Origin: an uncultured Fibrobacter sp.
GTDB taxonomy: Bacteria > Fibrobacterota > Fibrobacteria > Fibrobacterales > Fibrobacteraceae
DNA: 56,356 nucleotides
NCBI GenBank assembly: GCA_946402415.1
Contig: CAMIWK010000002.1
Span: 1 to 56,356, forward strand
Direction: 5' to 3'
Of this stretch, positions 48,431-55,937 are shown in pieces. Each line of letters opens with the position of its first letter. Position 1 is the first letter of the stretch. The notes below the pieces were generated by a model, which saw only the letters and a program-made list of their open reading frames with translations, ran no database searches and had not been told where the DNA came from. Position numbers and translations under genes: made by a program.

Positions 48431-49822
48431 CTACATCTCTTCGAGCTCTTTTCCCTTTGTCTCCTTAATGAACTTAGCCACGAAGAAGATACTGAAGATG
48501 GCACAGAGCGAGTAGATTCCGTATGTGGGGCCAACACCGATACCATCTTCGCCGGTGAGAACCGGGAATGTCCAGGTGACCACAAAGTTTGCAAACCATT
48601 GGGCAAGTCCACAAACAGCGATGGCGATGGTACGGATGCGGTTGTTGAACATCTCGCCAAGCATCACCCACATAACAGGCCCCCATGTTGCCGCAAAGAA
48701 GGTGATATAGAGGTTTGCAGCAATCAACGCGATTACGGAGGCGTGTCCCGGCAAGCTTCCATCGGCACCCGCACTCATGAAGCAGAAAGTGAGCGTACTC
48801 AAGGTAACAGCCATGCCGATACTACCGATTAGCAGCAGGGGTTTACGGCCAATCTTGTCAATCAGCATAATTGCGACCACAGTCATCACCAAATTCACAC
48901 CACTGGAAATCACACTCGTTAAGAAGGCGTCGCTCTCACCGAAACCAACGCTCTGCCAGAGCATAGTACCGTAGTAGAAAATCACGTTGATGCCCACCAG
49001 CTGCTGCAATATAGCAAGACCGAGTCCCGCCCACAGAATCGGCGAAACCCTTTCCTTGCCATCAATAATTTCAAGCATATCGGTAAATTTGGAAGGCTTT
49101 TTGTTTTTAAAAGTTGCCTGAATAGATTCAACTTCTTCATCAATCCCTTCGGGATTGATTTGCGCAATAACCTTCTTTGCCAAGTCTAAATATCCTTTAT
49201 GAACAAGGTAACGAGGTGATTCTGGAAGTTTCCAGGCGGCGTATCCGTAAATTACGGCCGGGATGACTTCGACCCAGAACATCACTTGCCAAGCCTTAAT
49301 ACGACCAAACATCGGGTTATTCGCCGACCCAGCAATTTGCACAATTAGATAGTTCGAAAGCAACGCCACAAAAATACCAATCACAACGGCAAACTGTTGC
49401 ATCGATCCTAGTCGTCCACGTAAATGAGCGGGTGCAGTTTCGGCAATGTAAATTGGGGCAATGATAGATGCCATGCCAATGCCAAGGCCTCCAATCACAC
49501 GCCACATGATAAAGTCGGGAATGCCAAAGGGAATACCTGAACCGATGGCACTTAAAACGAAAAGGTCCGACGCAAAAAGCATGCAACGCACTCGGCCCAA
49601 GGCATCTGCAATTTTACCAGCAAAGAAAGCGCCGATGGCAGCGCCAATCAGTGCAAGCGAAACAGACCAAGCCAGTTCATAATCCGTCGCATTGAAATGA
49701 GCCTTTAGAGCCCCATTTGCGCCGTTAATCACAGACGAATCGAAACCAAACAGAAATCCACCTATTGCAGCGGACAAGGTAATCAAGACCACATGCCTAA
49801 GGCTAGATTTTGTGCCAGACAT
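48431..49822 (-). CDS. Sugar porter family MFS transporter
   Basis: A 463-residue inner-membrane transporter with 12 helices. Sugar-porter motifs: 'GFLFGFDSSVINGA' (helix 1), 'GKIADALGRVRCM' (G-x-x-x-D-x-x-G-R), 'PIYIAETAPAHLRGRLGSMQQ', 'PESPRYLVHKG', 'QQLVGINVIFYYGT' (helix 7 sugar site), 'DKIGRKPLLL' and C-terminal 'IKETKGKELEEM'. ATG at 49822 has GGGGGAG just upstream; an in-frame ATG at 49882 lacks one. Expected substrate: a monosaccharide such as glucose, galactose or xylose, by proton symport. Downstream of the glucosidase gene on the same strand but with its own promoter and the palindrome at 49910. Confidence 0.92.
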   Translation of the reverse strand: MSGTKSSLRHVVLITLSAAIGGFLFGFDSSVINGANGALKAHFNATDYELAWSVSLALIGAAIGAFFAGKIADALGRVRCMLFASDLFVLSAIGSGIPFGIPDFIMWRVIGGLGIGMASIIAPIYIAETAPAHLRGRLGSMQQFAVVIGIFVALLSNYLIVQIAGSANNPMFGRIKAWQVMFWVEVIPAVIYGYAAWKLPESPRYLVHKGYLDLAKKVIAQINPEGIDEEVESIQATFKNKKPSKFTDMLEIIDGKERVSPILWAGLGLAILQQLVGINVIFYYGTMLWQSVGFGESDAFLTSVISSGVNLVMTVVAIMLIDKIGRKPLLLIGSIGMAVTLSTLTFCFMSAGADGSLPGHASVIALIAANLYITFFAATWGPVMWVMLGEMFNNRIRTIAIAVCGLAQWFANFVVTWTFPVLTGEDGIGVGPTYGIYSLCAIFSIFFVAKFIKETKGKELEEM

Positions 49823-49852
49823 AGACTCCCCCTTTTTATGTGTATTTATCAT

Positions 49853-49882
49853 AATATATTTGCAGAAATTGAAAAAAGGCAA
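49853..49882 (-). promoter_or_regulatory. Promoter of the sugar porter gene
   Basis: Reverse strand TTGCCT (49877-49882), 18-bp spacer, TATATT (49853-49858). The palindrome centred at 49919 lies about 40 bp upstream of the -35. Confidence 0.5.
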
Positions 49883-49909
49883 CTAAGAGGCCAATAAATC
49901 GTCAAAAAG

Positions 49910-49928
49910 ATATTCCAATTTGGAATAT
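49910..49928. promoter_or_regulatory. Palindrome ATATTCCAA-T-TTGGAATAT upstream of the sugar porter
   Basis: A perfect 19-bp palindrome with a single central base. A second copy, TATTCCAA-G-TTGGAATA, is at 52319-52335 upstream of the vsr/glucosidase unit. Size and symmetry fit a dimeric repressor or activator site, for example LacI-type. No regulator gene is in the window. Confidence 0.55.
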
Positions 49929-49944
49929 TTGGCCACAAAAGACC

Positions 49945-49998
49945 CTAAATTTCTACAGTTTCTTCGTCACTTTTGATGAAGGCAACGAGGCGTTCGAT
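49945..49998 (-). pseudogene. C-terminal remnant of a vsr-type endonuclease gene
   Basis: Eighteen codons including the stop read I-E-R-L-V-A-F-I-K-S-D-E-E-T-V-E-I, identical to the last 17 residues of the vsr gene at 55338 and, apart from L for V, the one at 51853. DNA upstream of it has no vsr similarity and runs directly into the glucosidase stop codon at 50023. It is a remnant left by deletion or a partial copy. Confidence 0.8.
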
Positions 49999-50022
49999 GG
50001 AACAAACGATTATACGTTCTTT

Positions 50023-51804
50023 TTAGCGGTTGGTGTTAGCAAATATAACCGCTTCCAGGGGACGCATTTTCCCGAATTCCGTATCGCCGTAACTTGAAAT
50101 AATCAGCTTGTCGCCCGCTACTATCGTGCTGTCATACAAGGCTTCCGTTTCACTCAGGTTCACGAGGACGGTGACGGTATCGTTTTCGCTGTCGCTTGCG
50201 AAGACTCTCTTGTATGCGAGAATCTGCTCGTGAGCTGCAAGAATCGGCGTGAAGGTTCCCTGCGTGAGCGCCTTTTGCTGCTTGCGGATTTGAGCAAGTT
50301 TCCTATACCAGTTCAGCACCGATGCGGAATCTACCGTTTCGCTGAGTGCGTTTATGGTCTTGAAGTTTTCGTTCAGTGCAAGCCAAGGCTTGCCTGTGGT
50401 AAATCCGGCATTTGCGCTCGTATCCCATTGCATCGGGGTGCGGGCATTGTCGCGGCTGTAGGCCTGTACATAGGCGATTGCCTGTTCAGGGGAATAGCCT
50501 TCTTGCAGAGCCAAGTTATATTGTGGCTTCGTGTTCACGTCATCGTAGGCTTCGACGGAATTCCACTTGACATTGCTCATACCGAGTTCCTGCCCTTCGT
50601 AAATAAAGGGCGTTCCTCGAAGCGTCAGCATAATTGTACCCATCGCCTTTGCAGCAAGCACGCGATCAGCCTTTTCGCTAAAGTAGGCGTTAACCGAACG
50701 AGGCTTGTCATGATTCTCGAAGAATACCGGATACCAGCCGTTATTTGCCGTGGCGGCCTGGCTGCTGATGAGGGCGCTCTTGAGTTCCGGTATAGAAATC
50801 TTTTTAGCCTTGTGCCAGATGTCGCCACCCGACAGGTGGTTGAATTCGAACAGCATGTCAAATGCACCGCTTTCGCCCACCCAGAATTTGAGTAATGCGG
50901 GACCGACGCCATTTGCTTCAGCAACGGTAAAGACCCCCTTGCCTGCGACGGTTTTTTGCCGGAATTCGTAAAGGTAATCAAGAATGCCTTCTGTATTGAC
51001 AGTCATGTCGTGAATGTTCACCATGCCGTCCGCGCCATCGGGCGTGCCATCTGCCATTTCGGCGGGTTTCTTGATGTAGGGAATGGCGTCGATCCTGAAG
51101 CCGCCCACGCCTTTTTCAATCCAGAAATTCGTGATGTCGTACAAGGCCTGTCGCACGTCGGGATTGGCCCAGTTCAAGTCGGGCTGTGCAGTGGCGAAGG
51201 TGTGCAGGTAGTATTGCTTGCGGTCTTCGTTCCACTGCCAGGCGGAACCACCGAAAATGCCTCGCCAGTTGTTCGGCGCAGAACCGTCGGGCTTTGCGTC
51301 TCGCCAAATGTACCAGTCGCTCTTGGGATTGTCTCTGCTTTTCTTGGATTCCAGGAACCATTCGTTCTGATCGGAAGTGTGGTTGAATACCAGGTCCATC
51401 ACGATTTTGATGTGGTGTCTATTGGCCTCTGCAACCAGAGAATCCATATCTTCCATGGTGCCGTAAAGCGGGTTGATCTTGTAGAAATCTGCGACGTCAT
51501 AACCATTATCGACCATTGGTGAAGCGTACACCGGCGTTAGCCAGATACACCCGACATTCAGCGATTCTAGGTAAGAAAGCTTTTGCGTGATTCCCTTAAG
51601 GTCTCCGGTGCCGTTCCCATCGGAATCCATAAAGCTGTTCGGGTAGATTTCGTAGCAGACAGCCTGCTTCCACCATTCCATCGGGGCGGTCTCTGCGCTC
51701 TTTTGCGATGCCGGGGCATTTTCCTGTTTCCCGCAAGATGTAATGCTTGCAGCAAGAATCGCCGCCAATACCGCTGCCGAACAAAATGCAAACCAACCTT
51801 TCAT
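50023..51804 (-). CDS. GH13 alpha-glucosidase / oligo-1,6-glucosidase-like lipoprotein
   Basis: A 593-residue glycoside hydrolase exported as a lipoprotein; signal ends in AASITSC (ATG at 51804, with GGAG eight bases ahead). Catalytic barrel motifs: 'VMDLVFNHTSDQNEWF' (region I), 'GFRIDAIPYI' with nucleophile D239, 'FTVAEANGVG' with acid E296, and 'FFENHDKPRS' with the stabilising Asp. 'DLNWANPDVRQALYDI' and the GH13_31-like N-terminus 'WWKQAVCYEIYPNSFMDSDGNGTGDLKGI' (in part) fit oligo-1,6-glucosidase/alpha-glucosidase subfamilies that act on short alpha-glucans. With the sugar porter downstream it forms a utilisation unit for starch- or isomalto-oligosaccharides. Substrate specificity is inference. 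Confidence 0.9.
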   Translation of the reverse strand: MKGWFAFCSAAVLAAILAASITSCGKQENAPASQKSAETAPMEWWKQAVCYEIYPNSFMDSDGNGTGDLKGITQKLSYLESLNVGCIWLTPVYASPMVDNGYDVADFYKINPLYGTMEDMDSLVAEANRHHIKIVMDLVFNHTSDQNEWFLESKKSRDNPKSDWYIWRDAKPDGSAPNNWRGIFGGSAWQWNEDRKQYYLHTFATAQPDLNWANPDVRQALYDITNFWIEKGVGGFRIDAIPYIKKPAEMADGTPDGADGMVNIHDMTVNTEGILDYLYEFRQKTVAGKGVFTVAEANGVGPALLKFWVGESGAFDMLFEFNHLSGGDIWHKAKKISIPELKSALISSQAATANNGWYPVFFENHDKPRSVNAYFSEKADRVLAAKAMGTIMLTLRGTPFIYEGQELGMSNVKWNSVEAYDDVNTKPQYNLALQEGYSPEQAIAYVQAYSRDNARTPMQWDTSANAGFTTGKPWLALNENFKTINALSETVDSASVLNWYRKLAQIRKQQKALTQGTFTPILAAHEQILAYKRVFASDSENDTVTVLVNLSETEALYDSTIVAGDKLIISSYGDTEFGKMRPLEAVIFANTNR

Positions 51805-51852
51805 AAGACGCTCCATTTTTTCGGCAGCAAAGATAGTTTCTTTTGAAGCAGC

Positions 51853-52293
51853 TTAGATCTCTAGGGTCTCCTCGTCACTCTTGATGAAAGCGACAAGGCG
51901 CTCGATGGTGCGCGAGAAGTCGCTCTTGAGGGAGCACTCCCAGACGGTCGCCACACGGTAACCCAATAGCGAAAGCTTCCAACCCGTCTTGACATCTCGC
52001 ACTACATTGTTCGTAAACTTGTCATTCCAAAAACTGCTGTTAGATTTCGGGCGACTGGTAAGCTTGCAACCGTGTTGGTGCCAAAAACATCCATTTATAA
52101 ATACGATTACGTTGTACTTCAAGATGAACAGGTCGGGTGAACCGGGCAAATCCCGCCGATGCAGCCTATAGCGGAATCCGGCTTGGAATAGTGAACGTCG
52201 TACAAGTAGTTCGGGCCGGGTATCCTCGGAATGCACCGCCTGCATCATCTGGGAGCGGCTCATGGGGGTGTGCTTTTTACGCTTACGAGGCAT
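51853..52293 (-). CDS. vsr: Vsr-type mismatch endonuclease, copy 1
   Basis: A 146-residue endonuclease of the very-short-patch-repair fold. The frame opens to 52380, but alignment with copy 2 sets the start at 52293. Key residues are complete: metal-binding D54 (LPGSPD), zinc/catalytic set C69, H72, H74 (CFWHQH), C76 and C120 (WEC), with the same spacing as D51, C66, H69, H71, C73, C117 of E. coli Vsr. Differs from copy 2 at 10 of 146 residues, while many silent changes separate the DNA. Vsr nicks T:G mismatches made by deamination of Dcm-methylated cytosine. No dcm-type methylase is in the window. It lies upstream of the glucosidase gene on the same strand, 48 bp away. Confidence 0.9.
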   Translation of the reverse strand: MPRKRKKHTPMSRSQMMQAVHSEDTRPELLVRRSLFQAGFRYRLHRRDLPGSPDLFILKYNVIVFINGCFWHQHGCKLTSRPKSNSSFWNDKFTNNVVRDVKTGWKLSLLGYRVATVWECSLKSDFSRTIERLVAFIKSDEETLEI

Positions 52294-52318
52294 GGTATGA
52301 AAGATAGGAAAAGGAACA

Positions 52319-52335
52319 TATTCCAAGTTGGAATA
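52319..52335. promoter_or_regulatory. Palindrome TATTCCAA-G-TTGGAATA upstream of vsr copy 1
   Basis: Perfect 17-bp palindrome, sharing all symmetric positions with the one at 49911-49927. It lies 26 bp before the vsr start and may control transcription of vsr and the glucosidase gene behind it. A related half-site (AATTGGAAATAT) occurs at the same distance before vsr copy 2. Confidence 0.55.
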
Positions 52336-52481
52336 GTGTTTTTCGCGGCAAATCAAGGGACTATGGATTTTTTTGAACAAATTTGCGGATATTAGAGTAT
52401 ATTTAGGCTATGATTTTCTTGAGCGCACAAACTGACCGTTTGGGCGGGTTTGTATATGTGCAGACCCGTAGTACTGCGTTA

Positions 52482-52508
52482 CCCCCCCCCATGTAAACTC
52501 TAGTTTAC
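52482..52508 (+). repeat. C9 homopolymer and adjoining inverted repeat upstream of the surface lipoprotein
   Basis: Nine consecutive C (52482-52490) are followed by GTAAACT-CT-AGTTTAC (52493-52508), a perfect inverted repeat. They lie about 100 bp before the lipoprotein start. Homopolymers of this length slip in replication and often switch genes on and off in other bacteria. The 52336-52588 interval holds no convincing gene. Confidence 0.55.
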
Positions 52509-52536
52509 AAAGCTGCGCAACGCAACTTTTTGTAAG

Positions 52537-52560
52537 GTCCCTGAGCTTTGTCGAAGGGCC
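52537..52560 (+). repeat. Dispersed repeat (CCCTGAGCTTTGTCGAAGGG type) forming a terminator-like hairpin
   Basis: AAGGTCCCT ... AGGGCCTT arms around CTGAGCTTTGTCGAAGG, followed by TTTTCTTCG. CCCTGAGC-TTGTCGAAGGG elements are widely known interspersed repeats. Here it also has a U-rich tail and could end a transcript from the left. Confidence 0.5.
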
Positions 52561-52588
52561 TTTTCTTCGTTTTTCCCGAGGATAACTT

Positions 52589-55321
52589 ATGAAGAATCCT
52601 TCCATTAAAAAGAACGTAACGTCACCCTGGATTCTATCGGGGCTGCGCCCCTCCAGAATGACAGCAGTGATAGGGTCTGTTTTCACCCTCCTCCTGGCCG
52701 CCTGCGGCGATGACAGCAGTAACAATGCCGAAGAAAAAATCGAGGTCGTTTCATCTATTGATAAGTTAGATGACTGTACTGACAAACTTGAAGGTGACAC
52801 GGTCTTTGTCAAAAGCGAGAAGGCAGACTACATTTGCAAAAGCGGCAAGTGGGTCAACGCTGATTCCAGCGCAGCGCAGTCTGCTAAAGATTCTTCTTAT
52901 AAACAGGATTCTTCTGCCTACATTCAGCCCCCGGTGGTGGCCATCAAGAACAAGTCCATCACAGGATTCTCCCAGAAAGGGCCCTTTGTGACCGGTACTG
53001 CCGTAAAAGTTTACGAACTAGACGGCAAAACATACGCCCAGACCGGCAAAAGCTTCACCGGTAAAATCACAAGCGATGATGGCAAATTCAAGGTGTCAAA
53101 TGTATCCCTTGCAAGCCAGTACGCCCTGCTAGAGGCAAACGGCTACTTCCGTAACGAAATCACTGGTGAAAAATCCAAGGGCGCCATTACCCTTTATGCC
53201 ATAACCGACCTTTCTGACCGCAAGAACGTGAACATCAACCTGCTCACCCACCTGGAATACGAGCGCGTCCTTTATCTGGTGGGTACGGGCATCAACGTTC
53301 CTGCAGCCAAGAAACAAGCCGAAGCCGAAATTCTCAAAGCTTTTGGAATCAGCGGTAATTTTGCAAGTTCAGAGGACCTGGACATTTTCAGCAAGGGCGA
53401 GGGAAACGCCGCCCTGCTTGCCATTAGTGTAATGATGCTCAGAGGAACAGGGTATGACAGTGAAAGATCATCCGAAGCGGAGCTGACCGAACGCCTGGCG
53501 AAGTTTGCTGCCGACATAGAGAAAGACGGCACCTGGGATGATGAAAAGACCAAGGCGGCAATTGCGGACTGGATCCGTGAAGAACTTGCGCCTGTCAGGG
53601 GCGGAATATCAATGTGCGGAGGACTATCCTACGACATTTTTCATTTTTACGACATCCGTGAAAATATTGAAGAATGGGAACTGGGCGATGTTCCCGATTT
53701 TGAAAAGTATGCGAGAACTTTCTGGTACAATAATTACGGCCTTGGGGACTGCAACAAGAACAACGAAGGAAAAATCCAAAGTGTAGCAAACCGCGACAGC
53801 GAAAGCTACGATTACCGTCAATTTATCTGCGAAGACGGATTTTGGAGGGTTGCAACCGATTTAGAAAGAGATTTTTTCAAATTTGGAAAAGAAAAGAAGG
53901 GCAGCGATGGAGAATTGTGGGTTGGCCCCGCAACCGAAATAGTCTACAAATACGATGTAGAAAGTGGGAAGTGGGGCGATGCAGATGAATTAGATAAGCG
54001 CTTTCTAGAGGAAGGGTATGACTTTGGCGGGTGCACACACAAACGAGAGGGAGAAGTGGTCACTGTTGAAGAAACAAAGTGTTCTGGTTCTAATAGTTAC
54101 TGTGATGAATACGGATGTTATGAAAATTGTCCAAAAGGTCCTGTCAACTATGTTTGCGAAAATTATGATAGAAATGGTATGTATGGCAGCTGCGGTATAT
54201 ATGTTTGGGAAGAACAAGAAATGGATATTCCTGCAGCAATCAACTTCCTCTCCGGAAACAAGGGAACCGATGGCCAACTTTGGACAAGCCAGATTTGGAC
54301 AAACTACGGCATTTCCACAGGAAAAACATATATATATGACGAGGGTCTGGACAAGTGGCTAGTTGCAAACAGCAGCGGCTATTACGAAGATTCCATAGGG
54401 GTCTGCACATCCAAACGCAGAGGCGAAACCAAAGCAACCACAAATGATTACGGTGATGATTGGGCTTTGATATGTAAAGAAACTGGCGTACCTGATTACG
54501 GGCAATACTCCGAATACTATAGTCCGTTCAGTTGGACTTATGCAGATGAAAACGAAGTCCTCTATGGCATATGCGACCCATCAAATGAAGGGCAACTCAG
54601 TGATGACCTTGCATACATCTGTTCCGATGGTCGCTGGAAAAAACCGACAGAAAATGAAATGTTACGAGCGATAAAGGAAAAGCATTGGGGTCCTTGTAAT
54701 TCATCAAATGATGGTCAACTCAGTAGCGACGGAACACAAAAATGCCAGGACGGGCTTTGGCATTTCTATGCAGGGCTAATCGATGATTTTGAAGACGACA
54801 ACAACGTTGCAGAAAATGCGTATCCCGGCATCTGGTTTCTTGGTAAAAGTGACAACGTATCTTTTTCCAATTCCCTAGACGAATCTAGATGGTCTTACGA
54901 TGTGGTTAGAACAGCAGGTAAAAATTCCTATGCGGCAATGGAAAATATTTCCGGTATAACCCATAGCGATTCTCACGGGTCCGAGTCTTATGCAATCATT
55001 GGATTAACTTTTCTATATAAAACATATGGTATGCTAGGAATACTCAGCAACTGTTCCTCTATCCAGTATGATTACAAGGGTTCGGGACACACAGTTGATT
55101 TTACATTTGGAGGCGGTAATAATTTCGGATGGGGGCCCTATGTCAATTCCTCAACCGAATGGAAAACGATTACTCTTTCATCGGAGGATATTGGTACTTA
55201 CGGTGGCAGCTCCATTGATTGGAACCAAGTCACAGATTTAAGTTGGAGCGTTAACTCCATCCTTTCCCAAGAAAACATCGGCACCTACCTTTACATCGAC
55301 AACGTAAAGTGCATCCGGTAG
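52589..55321 (+). CDS. Large surface lipoprotein with two-Cys repeats and a C-terminal carbohydrate-binding-like domain
   Basis: A 910-residue lipoprotein. ATG at 52589 has GAGGA six bases ahead. The signal peptide (residues 1-39, lipobox LLLAAC) has its n-region interrupted by a 14-codon segment from a palindromic repeat at 52621-52662. Mature parts: a two-Cys unit at about 60-90 (DDCTDKLEG...YICKSGKW); a conserved Fibrobacter-type domain at about 115-340 (ITGFSQKGPFVTGTAVKVYEL, SQYALLEANGYFRNEITGE, VNINLLTHLEYERVLYLVGTG); four or more two-Cys units at about 380-725 (GICDPSNEGQ..., GPCNSSNDGQ...); and a CBM11-like jelly roll at about 730-910 (DDFEDDNNVAENAYPGIWF ... YLYIDNVKCI). Probably glycan-binding on the surface (inference). 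Flanked by two vsr copies. Confidence 0.82.
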   Translation: MKNPSIKKNVTSPWILSGLRPSRMTAVIGSVFTLLLAACGDDSSNNAEEKIEVVSSIDKLDDCTDKLEGDTVFVKSEKADYICKSGKWVNADSSAAQSAKDSSYKQDSSAYIQPPVVAIKNKSITGFSQKGPFVTGTAVKVYELDGKTYAQTGKSFTGKITSDDGKFKVSNVSLASQYALLEANGYFRNEITGEKSKGAITLYAITDLSDRKNVNINLLTHLEYERVLYLVGTGINVPAAKKQAEAEILKAFGISGNFASSEDLDIFSKGEGNAALLAISVMMLRGTGYDSERSSEAELTERLAKFAADIEKDGTWDDEKTKAAIADWIREELAPVRGGISMCGGLSYDIFHFYDIRENIEEWELGDVPDFEKYARTFWYNNYGLGDCNKNNEGKIQSVANRDSESYDYRQFICEDGFWRVATDLERDFFKFGKEKKGSDGELWVGPATEIVYKYDVESGKWGDADELDKRFLEEGYDFGGCTHKREGEVVTVEETKCSGSNSYCDEYGCYENCPKGPVNYVCENYDRNGMYGSCGIYVWEEQEMDIPAAINFLSGNKGTDGQLWTSQIWTNYGISTGKTYIYDEGLDKWLVANSSGYYEDSIGVCTSKRRGETKATTNDYGDDWALICKETGVPDYGQYSEYYSPFSWTYADENEVLYGICDPSNEGQLSDDLAYICSDGRWKKPTENEMLRAIKEKHWGPCNSSNDGQLSSDGTQKCQDGLWHFYAGLIDDFEDDNNVAENAYPGIWFLGKSDNVSFSNSLDESRWSYDVVRTAGKNSYAAMENISGITHSDSHGSESYAIIGLTFLYKTYGMLGILSNCSSIQYDYKGSGHTVDFTFGGGNNFGWGPYVNSSTEWKTITLSSEDIGTYGGSSIDWNQVTDLSWSVNSILSQENIGTYLYIDNVKCIR
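52621..52662 (+). repeat. 42-bp palindromic repeat inserted in the signal-peptide coding region
   Basis: Imperfect inverted repeat: GTCA / TGAC, CTGGA / TCCAG, GGGGC / GCCCC around TGC. Its length, 42 bp, is exactly 14 codons, so the frame is kept. Without it the N-terminus would read MKNPSIKKNVIGSVFTLLLAACG, a normal lipoprotein signal (20 residues shown without the last three is MKNPSIKKNVIGSVFTLLLA). Confidence 0.7.
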
Positions 55322-55337
55322 GAATCCCCCAAACTCT

Positions 55338-55778
55338 TTATATTTCTACAGTTTCTTCATCACTCTTGATGAAGGCAACCAGCCGTTCGATGGTGAGGGC
55401 AAAGTCATTCTTGAGGGAACACTCCCAAACGGTCTCTACGCGATAGCCCAGCAGGGAAAGCTTCCAGCCCGTCTTGACATCGCGTACTACGTTGTTCGTA
55501 AACTTATCATTCCAAAAACTGCTATTGGATTTTGGATGAGTGGTAAGCTTGCAGCCGTGCTGGTGCCAGAAGCACCCGTTCACGAAAACCACCACGTTGT
55601 ACTTCAAAATGAACAGGTCCGGTGAGCCGGGCAGGTCCCGTCGATGAAGCCTGTAGCGGAATCCGGCTTGGAACAACGCACGCCGCACAAGCAGTTCGGG
55701 GCGGGTGTCCTCGGAATGTACCGCCTGCATCATCTGGGAGCGGCTCATGGGGGTGTGCTTTTTACGCTTACGAGGCAT
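55338..55778 (-). CDS. vsr: Vsr-type mismatch endonuclease, copy 2
   Basis: A 146-residue paralogue of the gene at 51853 with identical catalytic set (D54, C69, H72, H74, C76, C120). The first about 70 bases of the coding region plus about 20 bases upstream differ from copy 1 at only one position, while the 3' half differs at many silent sites. The N-terminal 'TPMSRSQMMQAVHSEDTRPELLVRRALF' (in part) is the family helix that contacts the mismatch. It ends 16 bp after the stop of the convergent surface lipoprotein gene and is divergent from ileS. No methylase partner is in the window. Confidence 0.9.
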   Translation of the reverse strand: MPRKRKKHTPMSRSQMMQAVHSEDTRPELLVRRALFQAGFRYRLHRRDLPGSPDLFILKYNVVVFVNGCFWHQHGCKLTTHPKSNSSFWNDKFTNNVVRDVKTGWKLSLLGYRVETVWECSLKNDFALTIERLVAFIKSDEETVEI

Positions 55779-55866
55779 GGTATGAAAGATAGGAAATTGG
55801 AAATATGAACGGGATTTTCTATCTTTACCGCCGAAAATTTAATGTCCATGTGGTTAATGCTAGCCT

Positions 55867-55910
55867 GGATCCTTCGACTACGCCCTGACGGGCTTCGCTC
55901 AGGATGACAC
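55867..55910. repeat. Dispersed repeat, long form
   Basis: Inverse-orientation copy of the element at 171-198, with 15 additional bases in the middle (CCCGTCAGGGCGTAG on the reverse strand) making its own small hairpin. It lies 28 bp before the ileS start codon, between vsr copy 2 and ileS. Confidence 0.7.
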
Positions 55911-55937
55911 CTTGCATTCCACTGTTCCGAGGAAACT

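Noticed and set aside
52408-52812. 134-codon reverse ORF with repeat-derived peptide AVILEGRSPDRIQGDV
   Set aside because: Translation of the palindromic repeat and of the antisense of the lipoprotein start; no support as a gene.
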